Below are positions 45,612-53,967 of a stretch of 64,000 bases of DNA, one piece after another. Source of the stretch: Streptomyces sp. NBC_01237 (lineage in GTDB: Bacteria > Actinomycetota > Actinomycetes > Streptomycetales > Streptomycetaceae). The notes under the pieces were generated by a model that worked only from the letters and a program-made list of their open reading frames with translations, was not told the origin of the DNA and did no database searches. Numbering within the stretch: the stretch's first letter is position 1; the number at the start of each line of letters is the position of its first letter. Made by a program: the position numbers and the translations under genes. The DNA is taken from assembly GCF_035917275.1 (NCBI RefSeq), contig NZ_CP108508.1:1736001-1800000 (forward strand), written 5' to 3'.

Positions 45612-46904
45612 TCAGGCGATGAGCAGGGCGAGCCCGCCGAGGGTGTACGCGATCATCAGCGCCAGCAGGGGCAGTTGCCCGGCGACGGCACGGGCCGGCG
45701 GGAACAGCCGGACGGACCGGTCGTGCGCGGCGACGACCCCCAGGACATGGCCCAGGACGATGGCGGCGACCTGGAGCGTGGCGAGAGCGCCCGGCCCCAG
45801 CACCGGCGGGGGCGGAGCGGGATTGTCAGTGCCGAGTGCCACCATGACGGTGCGTGGGCCTTCGGTGACGAAGAGTGTGAAGTAGTGGGCGACGAGATAG
45901 CCGAGGGCGATCGGGACGAGCGAGTGCGCGAAGGCGGTGAGCGGGTGCGCGAGGGTGCCGGAGATCAGCCGGGTGGCTCCGGCGCACAGGACGTAGAGGG
46001 CGGCGACGAGGGCGACGGCGCCGAGCAGTCCGAGCGTGGCGGTCGGCGTGCGGCCCAGGGGTGACGTCTGCACGGTGGTGATCCAGGAGGGGGAGTCGGA
46101 GAAGCCGTCGTACGCGGTGGATCCGAGCATCACGCAGACGGTGGCGACGAGTCCGGGGCCCTGCTCGGTGGCGTCCAGTCCGTTGAACGGGGAGCGCAGG
46201 ACGAGGCGGCGGTCGGACGGGCGGCGGCCGAGCGGGGACAGGCGGGCCAGCAGGCCGGAGTAGACCTCGAAGGCGTCGGCACGGTCGAACCAGTGGGCCC
46301 CGTGGCGGGCGGCCCCCGCCAGGTGGACCGCGGAGTAGAGGGCGAGGAAGAGGAGGAGGGCGGCGGACGACGCGGGGTCGGGCGAGGCCAGTTCGAGCCA
46401 GGTGAAGGCGAGGAGTCCGGCCGCGGCGGGCCACATCCCGAGGCGGGCGGGGAGGGGGCGGCCGGTGGCGGGGTCGCGGCGCAGGGCGCGGCAGAGGAGG
46501 AGGTGCACGGTGCGCAGCGGATTGAGCAGTCGCCAGACGGGTCCCAGGAGCAGGGAGGCGGGGACGAGTCCGACCCAGAGGAGCACATAGAGGGCGCCGG
46601 GGGCGGGATTGCGTTCCGGGTCGTCCGGGCCGAGGAGGAGGTGCAGCAGCACGGACAGGGCGGCGGCCAGGGCGAGTACGCGCGCCGCGAGGCGGGTGGG
46701 CCGGGCGTCGGCGAGGCGTTGTACGGCGCCGGGGATCGGGCGGCCCGCCCGCTCGCCCCGGAATCGGGAGGCGGACCAGAGCAGGCCGAGCGCGAGGAAG
46801 GAGACGAAGAGCGCGGCGAAGGCTCCCGCGAAGGCGTAGAAGGGCGAGAGAGGCAGGTCGTGCGCGGAGCCGACGCCGTGGGCGAGGACGGTCGCCGGGC
46901 TCAC
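45612..46904 (-). CDS. Polytopic membrane protein, FedA-like (often named fenitrothion hydrolase)
   Basis: A 430-residue membrane protein with about 10-12 hydrophobic segments. The start VLAHGVGSAHDLPLSPFYAFAGAFAALFVSFLALGLL and later HGAHWFDRADAFEVYSGLLARLSPLGRR match, from memory, an actinobacterial family annotated fenitrothion hydrolase after the Burkholderia FedA protein. True function is unclear; several conserved His and Asp residues lie at helix ends. It starts with GTG at 46904, with GGAGG just upstream and 20 bases after the cupredoxin-like lipoprotein gene. It is the third gene of the envelope operon. Confidence 0.65.
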   Translation of the reverse strand: MSPATVLAHGVGSAHDLPLSPFYAFAGAFAALFVSFLALGLLWSASRFRGERAGRPIPGAVQRLADARPTRLAARVLALAAALSVLLHLLLGPDDPERNPAPGALYVLLWVGLVPASLLLGPVWRLLNPLRTVHLLLCRALRRDPATGRPLPARLGMWPAAAGLLAFTWLELASPDPASSAALLLFLALYSAVHLAGAARHGAHWFDRADAFEVYSGLLARLSPLGRRPSDRRLVLRSPFNGLDATEQGPGLVATVCVMLGSTAYDGFSDSPSWITTVQTSPLGRTPTATLGLLGAVALVAALYVLCAGATRLISGTLAHPLTAFAHSLVPIALGYLVAHYFTLFVTEGPRTVMVALGTDNPAPPPPVLGPGALATLQVAAIVLGHVLGVVAAHDRSVRLFPPARAVAGQLPLLALMIAYTLGGLALLIA

Positions 46905-46924
46905 CGCGCCTCCGGGATCCGCCG

Positions 46925-47824
46925 TCACCGTACGACGAGTTGGGTCAGGAGCAGGTCGGACTCGTGTGTCTCGACCTCGAAGAGCCCGGTGCGGTCGGCG
47001 GTGAAGGTGAGGGTGGTGGTGCGACCGGCGGGCAGTTCGGCCGCCTTGTCGTAGCCGTGGACGTGGAGGGTGTCGGCGCGGTCGGTGCGGACGCGGAGGG
47101 TGATGCGTTCGCCCTTCCGGACCTCGGTGCGGCCGGGGGCGGGGCTGACCTCGCCGTGGGAGACGGTGATGTCCAGGGTGCGGTCGGCGGCGGGCCGGGG
47201 CGACGGGTGCGCGGGACTCCCGGTGGTACCGGACGTCGCGGAAGTGCCGGGAGCGAGAGGTGCGGTGGTCTGGATGGGCTCGGCGGCGACGGCCCAGGCG
47301 GTGTGGTCGTCGGCGTAGAGCCGGGCGGTGAGGGAACGGCCCTCGCCGGTGGTGGAGCGGGCGAGTGCGCTGGGAAGGTGGTACCAGGGACCGTAGAGAC
47401 GGGCGAGCGGGCGCCCGTCGAGGAACAGGCGGACATGGCCGCGCCCGGCGAGTGCGGCGCCGCCCACGCTGTCCGGGGTGAAGCGGAAGTTCCGTACGGA
47501 GACATGGACGTTCCAGCCGTCCTCGGAGTCGGGCCGTACGGAGAGTGCCACCTCCGGCGCCCGGTCGGCGCCGACCTGGCGCAGTCGGTGACCGCTGCCG
47601 TCCTCGGTGGCCAGCAGCCGCCCGACGGCACCGCTCGCCTGCTCGTGGCCGGTCCCGGGCTTGTGATGCGTGGTGGCGCGCCCGCCGCAGCCGCTCGCCG
47701 CGAGGACGAGGACGGCCGCGGCGAGAAGGGCGAGCAGACCGCCGCGGACGGGACGGGCCTTCGCGGGGCCGCCGCCGCCACGGAGACGGGCGCGGGGGCG
47801 GGTGCAGGCGGGGGGCGGCTTCAT
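46925..47824 (-). CDS. Cupredoxin-like lipoprotein
   Basis: A 299-residue exported protein. A hydrophobic signal ends in a lipobox-like LAASGC, with Cys46 the presumed lipid anchor. Residues about 60-175 form a beta-rich domain (ALSVRPDSEDGWNVHVSVRNFRF, FLDGRPLARLYGPWYHLP). A Pro/Ser linker follows, and about 215-299 resembles a cupredoxin fold (GERITLRVRTDRADTLHVHGYD, ending FEVETHESDLLLTQLVV). The Cys and Met copper ligands of classical cupredoxins are absent, so copper binding is doubtful or uses only His residues. Its ATG overlaps the stop of the beta-helix gene (ATGA). Confidence 0.7.
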   Translation of the reverse strand: MKPPPACTRPRARLRGGGGPAKARPVRGGLLALLAAAVLVLAASGCGGRATTHHKPGTGHEQASGAVGRLLATEDGSGHRLRQVGADRAPEVALSVRPDSEDGWNVHVSVRNFRFTPDSVGGAALAGRGHVRLFLDGRPLARLYGPWYHLPSALARSTTGEGRSLTARLYADDHTAWAVAAEPIQTTAPLAPGTSATSGTTGSPAHPSPRPAADRTLDITVSHGEVSPAPGRTEVRKGERITLRVRTDRADTLHVHGYDKAAELPAGRTTTLTFTADRTGLFEVETHESDLLLTQLVVR

Positions 47825-49983
47825 GAGGCGTCTCCGTTCGGCGGAGTGCGGGTCGTGGAGGGCTGCCCCTCCGGAACACCGGCGGCCCCCGTGCGCCCGG
47901 CCGCCTGTCCGGCGGAGTGCTCGGCCGCGTGCTCACCGGTGGCCTCTTCGGCGTGCTCACCGGCGTCCTTCGCGGTCGCGGGCTCCGGCTCCGCACCGTG
48001 GCGCGCGGCGACGACGACCGCCCACAGCACCCACACCACCCCGAGCAGCCCCCGCGCCCACGCCGGACTCAGCGGGATCCACGGGATCATCAGGACCGCC
48101 TTGTCGAAGGCGTCCAGCAGGGTGAGCGCGCCCAGGACGACGGTGGTCCAGCCGAAGCCCGGCCGCTCCCGGCGCAGCGCGAGCCCGGTACCGGTCCACC
48201 ACACACCCGTCAGCAACAGGGCCGCGGCGGGCAGATAGGAGGAGGCGAGCCCCATGGTGGAACCGGCCACGTCCAGGGCGAGACCGGCACCGCCCAGCAG
48301 GGTCAGCACGGTCAGGGTCCGGCTGTGGCGCAGCCTGCGCCACCACAGCACCCCGCCGACCAGGGCGAGGACCGCGGCCAGCCCGAGGGCCGCCTGCACC
48401 TCGATGCGTTCGATGCCCCGTGCCCCGTACCAGTCGCAGCCGGCCGGCAGCCGTCGCGCCTGCACGTTGTAGTCGGCGCAGACCAGCAGATGGGCGAGTT
48501 TCACCGGCTCGCCCGCCAGCCGGTCGGTCGGCCAGGACACCTCACCGCGTCGCGCGCCGCACTCGGGCAGGGTGCGCGGGGTGGCGGCTCCAGTTCCGGG
48601 CTGCCAGCAGTTGGAGTCGCCCTGCCCGTCCCACCACACGTCGGTGCGGTTGGGCCGGGACCTGCCCTCCTTGTCCGTGCCGAGGTGATTGCCGGCGTAC
48701 CGGTTGTGGTGGGAGGTGTCGGCCTGCTTGGCGAGGGAGTTCTCGCCCCGGATGAACGCGGGGGCGGCGCTCAGGAAGAAGGCGGCGCGCCGGTGCCCGT
48801 AGACCCAGTTGTTCTCGTACAGGTTCCAGTTGCCTCCCGCGGTGATGATTCCGGTGCCCGGCGGCATGGAGATCTGCGGGCAGACGACCCCCTGTTCGTA
48901 GCCGCGCTCCACGGGCGGCTTGGCGCAGGTGCCGTCGGCCACGTACCGGTAGTAGTCGGCGTTGTTGTCGTGGATCAGGTTGCGTTCGAAACGGGCGTGG
49001 TTCTGCGGCAGGCCGGGGTGTCCGGGGAAGGCGCTGTCCATCGAGGCGCCGCCCATGTTGTGGTCGAACTCGTTGTCGTGGACATAGACGGAGTCGCCCG
49101 CCGTGCCGGAGTAGCCGACCATGTTGTGGTGGCTGCGGCAGCCGGTGATCTCGATGGAGTAGCGGGGGACGTCGTAGCCCCGGCCGTCGTTGATGTCCGA
49201 GGCGCTGCCGGGGTAGATGCCGGAGTCGCCGTTCCCGTACGACTCGCAGTTCTTGTAGAGCCCGTGGTCGCTGGCGAAGGTCAGGAAGCCGTACTCGTCG
49301 TTCCACCGGGTGAGGACGTCGTCGATGACGAAGCCGTCCTGGGCCAGGACGTACAGGGAGTTGAAGGTGGTGCGCTGCGCGGTGAAGTTCCTGAAGTAGA
49401 TCCCGTCGGACTTGTCGGCGCGGATCGCGTTGAGCTTCTGGTACTTGGCGTCGATGACGACGTCCGTGCGCTTCGCGCCCGTCCCCTCGATCTGGAGGTC
49501 CTTCTTGCCGAGGATCGCGACCAGGTTCTGGTTGTGCGGGCACTGCTTCTGCTGTGCGTAGGTGAGGATCTGGTAGCCGAGCTGCGAGTCGGGGGCCTTG
49601 AGCCGGGCGCACTCCCCGGCCGGTTTCGGGAGCGAGGGCTCCTCCTCGTACAGGCCGGGCAGGATCGCGATGGTGGTGCCGGGCCGGACTGCGGCGTCGA
49701 CGGCCTGTTGCAGATGCCGGTAGCCGGATGTCCTGCACTGTTCGAAGAGGGCCAGGTTCCGGGTCCGCAGCTGCGCCGGGAAGCCCGATATCCGGCGTTC
49801 GAAGTCCGCACGGTCGCTCTTGCAGACCAGTAGGTCCGGAGCACCGGCGCGGTACTGGGGGACGCTGCCGGTGCCGTCGGGAAGGGTGAGGGGCCGCTCT
49901 TCGTGCGCCTGGGCGGCCGGGGCCGCGAGCAACGCGGCGACGAGCGCCGCGAGAACCACCAGAACTTTGCGTGTCCACGACAT
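47821..49983 (-). CDS. Exported right-handed beta-helix protein with C-terminal membrane domain
   Basis: A 720-residue protein. The signal peptide ends near AAQAHEERP (about residue 26). Residues about 60-480 carry parallel beta-helix turns of the NosD/pectate-lyase type (GIYFRNFTAQRT, SIEITGCRSHHNMVGYSG, VYVHDNEFDHNMGG, NLIHDNNADYY). A Cys-containing stretch follows, then five hydrophobic helices (about 548-680) and an Ala/Glu/His-rich tail. It is the first gene of an operon with a cupredoxin-like lipoprotein and a FedA-like membrane protein. TACTCT 7 bases before the ATG suggests a leaderless message. Function is unknown. Confidence 0.72.
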   Translation of the reverse strand: MSWTRKVLVVLAALVAALLAAPAAQAHEERPLTLPDGTGSVPQYRAGAPDLLVCKSDRADFERRISGFPAQLRTRNLALFEQCRTSGYRHLQQAVDAAVRPGTTIAILPGLYEEEPSLPKPAGECARLKAPDSQLGYQILTYAQQKQCPHNQNLVAILGKKDLQIEGTGAKRTDVVIDAKYQKLNAIRADKSDGIYFRNFTAQRTTFNSLYVLAQDGFVIDDVLTRWNDEYGFLTFASDHGLYKNCESYGNGDSGIYPGSASDINDGRGYDVPRYSIEITGCRSHHNMVGYSGTAGDSVYVHDNEFDHNMGGASMDSAFPGHPGLPQNHARFERNLIHDNNADYYRYVADGTCAKPPVERGYEQGVVCPQISMPPGTGIITAGGNWNLYENNWVYGHRRAAFFLSAAPAFIRGENSLAKQADTSHHNRYAGNHLGTDKEGRSRPNRTDVWWDGQGDSNCWQPGTGAATPRTLPECGARRGEVSWPTDRLAGEPVKLAHLLVCADYNVQARRLPAGCDWYGARGIERIEVQAALGLAAVLALVGGVLWWRRLRHSRTLTVLTLLGGAGLALDVAGSTMGLASSYLPAAALLLTGVWWTGTGLALRRERPGFGWTTVVLGALTLLDAFDKAVLMIPWIPLSPAWARGLLGVVWVLWAVVVAARHGAEPEPATAKDAGEHAEEATGEHAAEHSAGQAAGRTGAAGVPEGQPSTTRTPPNGDAS

Positions 49984-49990
49984 GTGCGGG

Positions 49991-50019
49991 AGAGTAGAGC
50001 ATTGTTCAACTTTTGGAAC
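49991..50019 (-). promoter_or_regulatory. Promoter region of the envelope operon
   Basis: On the minus strand TACTCT (49991-49996) is 7 bases before the ATG at 49983. An imperfect inverted repeat GTTCAACTTTTGGAAC (50004-50019) lies where the spacer and -35 would be and may be an operator. Confidence 0.45.
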
Positions 50020-50042
50020 CCCCTTGCGCACCACGAATGCCG

Positions 50043-50071
50043 TTGACGCGCCCTGTTCCGATTCCTACGGT
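50043..50071 (+). promoter_or_regulatory. Vegetative promoter of hmgA
   Basis: TTGACG (50043-50048), a 17-bp spacer and TACGGT (50066-50071) form a textbook streptomycete housekeeping promoter, 59 bp before the hmgA start. Confidence 0.75.
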
Positions 50072-50129
50072 TACCCATAGGATTCGTTGTCCGGCGGATT
50101 TCAGGGATTCTCAGCACCGGGAGCGCATG

Positions 50130-51449
50130 ATGAGCGGCATCGAGCAGGCGGGGAAGACGGCAAAGGAGCCGGCGTACTCATCCGGCTTCGGCAATCAGCA
50201 CAGCACGGAGGCGGTTCCGGGCGCCCTGCCGCACGGCCGCAACTCGCCCCAGCGTGCCCCTCTCGGGCTGTACGCGGAGCAGCTGAGCGGCTCCGCGTTC
50301 ACCGAACCGCGGGCCCACAACCGCCGTTCCTGGCTCTACCGGATCCGCCCCTCGGCCGCCCACCCGCCGTTCGTCCGCGTCGACAACGGCGCCGTGCGCA
50401 CCGCGCCGTTCACCGAGTCGGTCCCCGACCCCAACCGGCTCCGCTGGAACCCGCTGCCCGCCCCCTCCCCCGGCACCGACTTCCTGTCCGGTCTGTGGAC
50501 GCTGGGCGGCAACGGCGACGCCGGGCAGCGCACCGGCATGGCCGTGCACCTCTACCACGCCAACTCCTCCATGACGGACCGGGTGTTCAGCGATTCGGAC
50601 GGCGAACTGCTGATCGTCCCGGAACGCGGCGGCCTGCTGCTGCGCACCGAACTGGGCCTGCTGCGCGCCGAACCGGGGCACATCGCGCTCATCCCGCGCG
50701 GCGTCCGATTCCGGGTGGAGCTGCTGGACACCACCGCCCGCGGCTACGTCTGCGAGAACTACGGTCAGCCGTTCGTCCTCCCCGACCTCGGGCCGATCGG
50801 CGCCAACGGCCTGGCGAACGCGCGGGACTTCCTGGCCCCCGTCGCCGCGTACGAGGACCGCGAAGGCCCCGTCGAAGTCGTCAACAAGTTCTGCGGCAAC
50901 CTCTGGTCGGCGACCTACGACCACTCCCCGCTCGATGTCGTCGCCTGGCACGGCAACCACACCCCGTACGTCTACGACCTGCGCCGTTTCAATGTCATCG
51001 GATCGATCAGCTACGACCACCCCGACCCCTCGATCTTCACGGTGCTGACCTCGCCGTCCGACACCCCCGGTCTCGCCGGGGTGGACTTCGTCGTCTTCGC
51101 CCCGCGCTGGCTGGTCGGCGAGGACACCTTCCGCCCGCCGTACTTCCACCGCAATGTGATGAGCGAGTACATGGGTCTGATCGAGGGGGCGTACGACGCG
51201 AAGGCGGACGGTTTCGTCCCCGGCGGCGGATCGCTGCACAACATGATGTCCGCGCACGGCCCGGACCACGCGACCTTCGAACGGGCGAGCGCGGCGGAGC
51301 TGAAGCCACAGAAGATCGACGACGGTCTTGCCTTCATGTTCGAGACCCGTTGGCCCGTCACGGCGACCGCGCAGGCCGCGACCGCCGACCACCTGCAACG
51401 CCGGTACGACGACGTATGGCAGGGTCTGACCCGCAACTTCCGCCCGTAG
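50130..51449 (+). CDS. hmgA: Homogentisate 1,2-dioxygenase
   Basis: A 439-residue non-haem iron dioxygenase that opens the ring of homogentisate to maleylacetoacetate in tyrosine and phenylalanine breakdown. The N-terminus [21 protein letters not shown], the [12 protein letters not shown] block and the iron-binding region [14 protein letters not shown] with [12 protein letters not shown] are all conserved. Two adjacent ATG codons occur; GGGAG (50119-50123) is 6 bases before the second (50130) but only 3 before the first, so the second is chosen. A GntR regulator follows. The next pathway enzymes are not in the window. Confidence 0.95.
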   Translation: MSGIEQAGKTAKEPAYSSGFGNQHSTEAVPGALPHGRNSPQRAPLGLYAEQLSGSAFTEPRAHNRRSWLYRIRPSAAHPPFVRVDNGAVRTAPFTESVPDPNRLRWNPLPAPSPGTDFLSGLWTLGGNGDAGQRTGMAVHLYHANSSMTDRVFSDSDGELLIVPERGGLLLRTELGLLRAEPGHIALIPRGVRFRVELLDTTARGYVCENYGQPFVLPDLGPIGANGLANARDFLAPVAAYEDREGPVEVVNKFCGNLWSATYDHSPLDVVAWHGNHTPYVYDLRRFNVIGSISYDHPDPSIFTVLTSPSDTPGLAGVDFVVFAPRWLVGEDTFRPPYFHRNVMSEYMGLIEGAYDAKADGFVPGGGSLHNMMSAHGPDHATFERASAAELKPQKIDDGLAFMFETRWPVTATAQAATADHLQRRYDDVWQGLTRNFRP

Positions 51450-51508
51450 GCGCGGAGCGGAACACGGCGCGCGGGGCGCCGGCGGAGAGAAACGACCGAG
51501 GTGACCGG

Positions 51509-52339
51509 GTGAGCGGGGTGAACGAGGTGGGTGAGCCGGGCGGAGCGGACAGCGCGGGCCGGGCGCTCCGGGTGGACGAGGTGCGCCACACACCTGCCTT
51601 CGCCCCCGACTCGCTGGTGCTGAACCGGAAGCTCCCCCTCTGGTACCAGGTCTCGCAGTCGCTGCGGGCCTCGATACTCGGCCGCCCGCAGGACGCCTCG
51701 CCGCGGCTGCCCACCGAGGAACAACTCGCCGTGCACTACGGCGTCAGCGTCCTGACCATGCGCCAGGCCCTGAAGGAGCTGGAGACGGAAGGGCTGATCA
51801 GCAGGCACCGGCGGCGCGGCACGTTCATCGAGCCGCGCGCCCGCCGTGTCTCGCCGGTCCGGCTGCTGGGCTCGGTCGACGCGATCGTGGCCCAGCAGTC
51901 GGGCGAGCGGACCACCGTCCTGGGCCACGGTCCGGGCGCGGTCCCGGGCGACCTCGCCGAGTTCTTCCCGGACTGCGCCGAGGTGGTCAGCTACCGGCGG
52001 CTGCGCTGCGACGACGAGACGGGCGAGCCCACCAACTGGGCGGAGAACGCCCTGCGTCCCGAGGTCGCGGCCCGCCTCGATGTGGCCGATCTCGAACGCT
52101 GGCCGATGACGAAGGTGCTGCGCGACGCCCTCGGGGTGCGGATCTCCCGGATCACCGACACCGTGGAGGCCCGCCTCGCCGACCCGGTCACCTCCGAACT
52201 GCTCCGGATTCCGCTGCTGAGCCCGATCCTGCACTACACGGGGGTGACCTACGACGACGGCGGCCGGGTCGTGGACGTGGCGCGGATCAGGTACCGGGGC
52301 GACCGTTTCTCCTTCTCCGTGACGGTCGAGGCGCACTGA
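51509..52339 (+). CDS. GntR/HutC-family regulator, probable hmgA regulator
   Basis: A 276-residue regulator with a winged helix (PLWYQVSQSLRASILGRPQ, LPTEEQLAVHYGVSVLTMRQALKELETEGLI, RRRGTFI) and a UTRA ligand domain (about 110-276, with [49 protein letters not shown]). The GTG at 51509 follows a GAGGTGA element; longer frames upstream run through hmgA in another frame and are not real. Its place directly after hmgA suggests it senses a tyrosine-pathway intermediate. The ligand is inferred only. Confidence 0.87.
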   Translation: MSGVNEVGEPGGADSAGRALRVDEVRHTPAFAPDSLVLNRKLPLWYQVSQSLRASILGRPQDASPRLPTEEQLAVHYGVSVLTMRQALKELETEGLISRHRRRGTFIEPRARRVSPVRLLGSVDAIVAQQSGERTTVLGHGPGAVPGDLAEFFPDCAEVVSYRRLRCDDETGEPTNWAENALRPEVAARLDVADLERWPMTKVLRDALGVRISRITDTVEARLADPVTSELLRIPLLSPILHYTGVTYDDGGRVVDVARIRYRGDRFSFSVTVEAH

Positions 52340-52415
52340 CACCGCCCCCTGGGGGCGTGCCCCGCCGTTACGATGCCGGAGGTTCGGCGGACGTGGCGAG
52401 GGGGAGGACGACACG

Positions 52416-53699
52416 GTGGCAGCGCGGAGGGCGGCCGGGGCCGGCGGGGACGCGGATTTCCCGCTGCTCGACGAGTTGATGCCATGGTCGGTGCGACCGC
52501 TCAGAACCGGGCGCTCCTGGGTGACCGGCCCCGACCGGACGACGCTCAAGGCACGGTGGGAGCTGCTGGTCCGGGCCGAAGGCGCCGAGCAGGAAAGGCT
52601 GTTCGGGCCCAGCCGCTCCCGTACGCCGCACACCCCGGTCGCCGCGCTGCCCGGCCGGAACACCGCGACGGGCAGGTTCGCCCGGGACCCCGGGCCCTTC
52701 CCCGAACCCGTACGCATCCTGCACGGCCCCTACGACGAACAGTGGCTGATCCCCGACCACCGGCTGATCGACGCCGCCCGCCCCGAGCTGTGGCGGGTCG
52801 CGGACGAGCACCAGCTCTTCGCCGTCGAGCACGGGTACGTACCGCAGGCCCCGGGACCCGCCCTCTCGGTGACGGCGCTGCTCCCCGACGGGCACTCCCC
52901 CGCCGGGCGGCCCGGCCGCATCCGGCCGCTGTACCGGCGGCCCGGCGGCAGCGAACCCAACCTCGCACCGGGCCTGCTCGATCTGCTGCGCCGCCGGATC
53001 GGGGGCGAGGGCCGCACCGGCCCGGACGCGCCCACCGCCGAGTCCGTACTGGCCTGGGTGCTCGCCGTCGCCCGCCCTTCCCCCGCGGGCTGCTCCGTAC
53101 CGCTGCCCGCCGACGGACCGCTGTGGTCGGCCGGGGTGGAGCTGGGCCGGGAGCTGATGCGGGCACAGCTGCGTGGAGCACGCGGCGGTGAACGTCCCCG
53201 GCTGCCGGGCGGCCGTCGTCCCTATGTGCGGGCGGCGATCCCGCCCCGGCCGCTCACGCTGGAGTACGACCCCGGCGAGGAGGTGCTCGCCATCGGTGAG
53301 GGCCGCATCTCCCCCGTGCCCGCCGGGGCGTGGGAGTTCCGGGTGAGCGGCGTACGGATGCTGGAGCTCTGGATCGAGCGGCGTACGGCGGCGGCAGCCA
53401 GAACGGCCACCGGGGCCGGAGGCGAGCCCGGAGGCGGCGGTCTGGAGACGGTCGGCCCGCCCGGCTGGCCCCGGGAATGGACCTCGGAGCTGCTCGAACT
53501 CATCACCGTCCTCGCGCTCCTCGACGGGCTCCGGGCCGGGCAGCGGGCGCTGCGGGCGCGGCTGCTCGGGGCGCCGCTGCTCTCCCGCGAGGAGCTGCTG
53601 AGCGCCGGGGTGCTGCCGGTCGCGGCGGCGTCGCGGCGGCCCGCCTCCGTGCTCGATCACCACGAGGAGGGCCCGGACGGACAGTTCGCGCTGCTGTGA
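52416..53699 (+). CDS. Stand-alone type ISP restriction-modification C-terminal-domain-like protein
   Basis: A 427-residue protein. The C-terminal half contains segments that I recognise from the specificity domain of type ISP restriction-modification enzymes (GAWEFRVSGVRMLELWIERR, then PREWTSELLELITVLALLD), and the N-terminal half has MPWSVRPLRTGRSWVTGPDRTTLKARW. No helicase, nuclease or methyltransferase motifs are present, and no such genes are adjacent. It may be a DNA-binding remnant or a regulator exapted from a target-recognition module. GTG start with GGGGAGG 8 bases upstream. Confidence 0.7.
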   Translation: MAARRAAGAGGDADFPLLDELMPWSVRPLRTGRSWVTGPDRTTLKARWELLVRAEGAEQERLFGPSRSRTPHTPVAALPGRNTATGRFARDPGPFPEPVRILHGPYDEQWLIPDHRLIDAARPELWRVADEHQLFAVEHGYVPQAPGPALSVTALLPDGHSPAGRPGRIRPLYRRPGGSEPNLAPGLLDLLRRRIGGEGRTGPDAPTAESVLAWVLAVARPSPAGCSVPLPADGPLWSAGVELGRELMRAQLRGARGGERPRLPGGRRPYVRAAIPPRPLTLEYDPGEEVLAIGEGRISPVPAGAWEFRVSGVRMLELWIERRTAAAARTATGAGGEPGGGGLETVGPPGWPREWTSELLELITVLALLDGLRAGQRALRARLLGAPLLSREELLSAGVLPVAAASRRPASVLDHHEEGPDGQFALL

Positions 53700-53771
53700 C
53701 CGGCCGCGAAGGGGCTGGACGCTGCGGCGGGGACGCGGCGTGGGGCGGGAGCGGCCGCGAGGCGGGTGGTG

Positions 53772-53933
53772 ACCGTGGGACAGGGGGTGCCGTGGGACAG
53801 GGTCCGCACCGTGAGGCAGCGGTGCACCGTGGGACAGGGGCGCGCCTTGGGGCAAGAGCCCACGTTGAGGCAAGAGCCCACGTTGAGGCAAGAGCTCACG
53901 TTGAGGCAGGGGCGCGCCTTGGGGCAGGGGTGA
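53772..53933. repeat. 18-bp minisatellite, nine units
   Basis: Nine consecutive units of exactly 18 bp run from 53772 to 53933 without indels. Two unit types alternate in blocks: ACCGTGGGACAGGGGxxx and ACGTTGAGGCAAGAGCCC, with GCCTTGGGGCA variants. The array starts 72 bp after the preceding stop codon and ends 34 bp before the CoA-transferase start. Frames through it would encode hexapeptide repeats, but none belongs to a convincing gene. Confidence 0.95.
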
Positions 53934-53967
53934 CAAAGCTGCCGCGTACACGATAAGTACCGTGCTC

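Noticed and set aside
51011..52717. A 568-codon minus-strand frame
   Set aside because: It is antisense to hmgA and the GntR gene, with Arg/Gly-rich composition typical of a shadow frame.
53657..53899. A minus-strand 80-codon frame with SCLNVG repeats
   Set aside because: It is the antisense reading of the same minisatellite, without a promoter or ribosome binding site.
53330..53956. A 208-codon frame with AHVEAR repeats over the minisatellite
   Set aside because: Its upstream two-thirds overlap the type ISP-like gene in another frame; the repeat peptide follows from the 18-bp DNA period. There is no ribosome binding site of its own.
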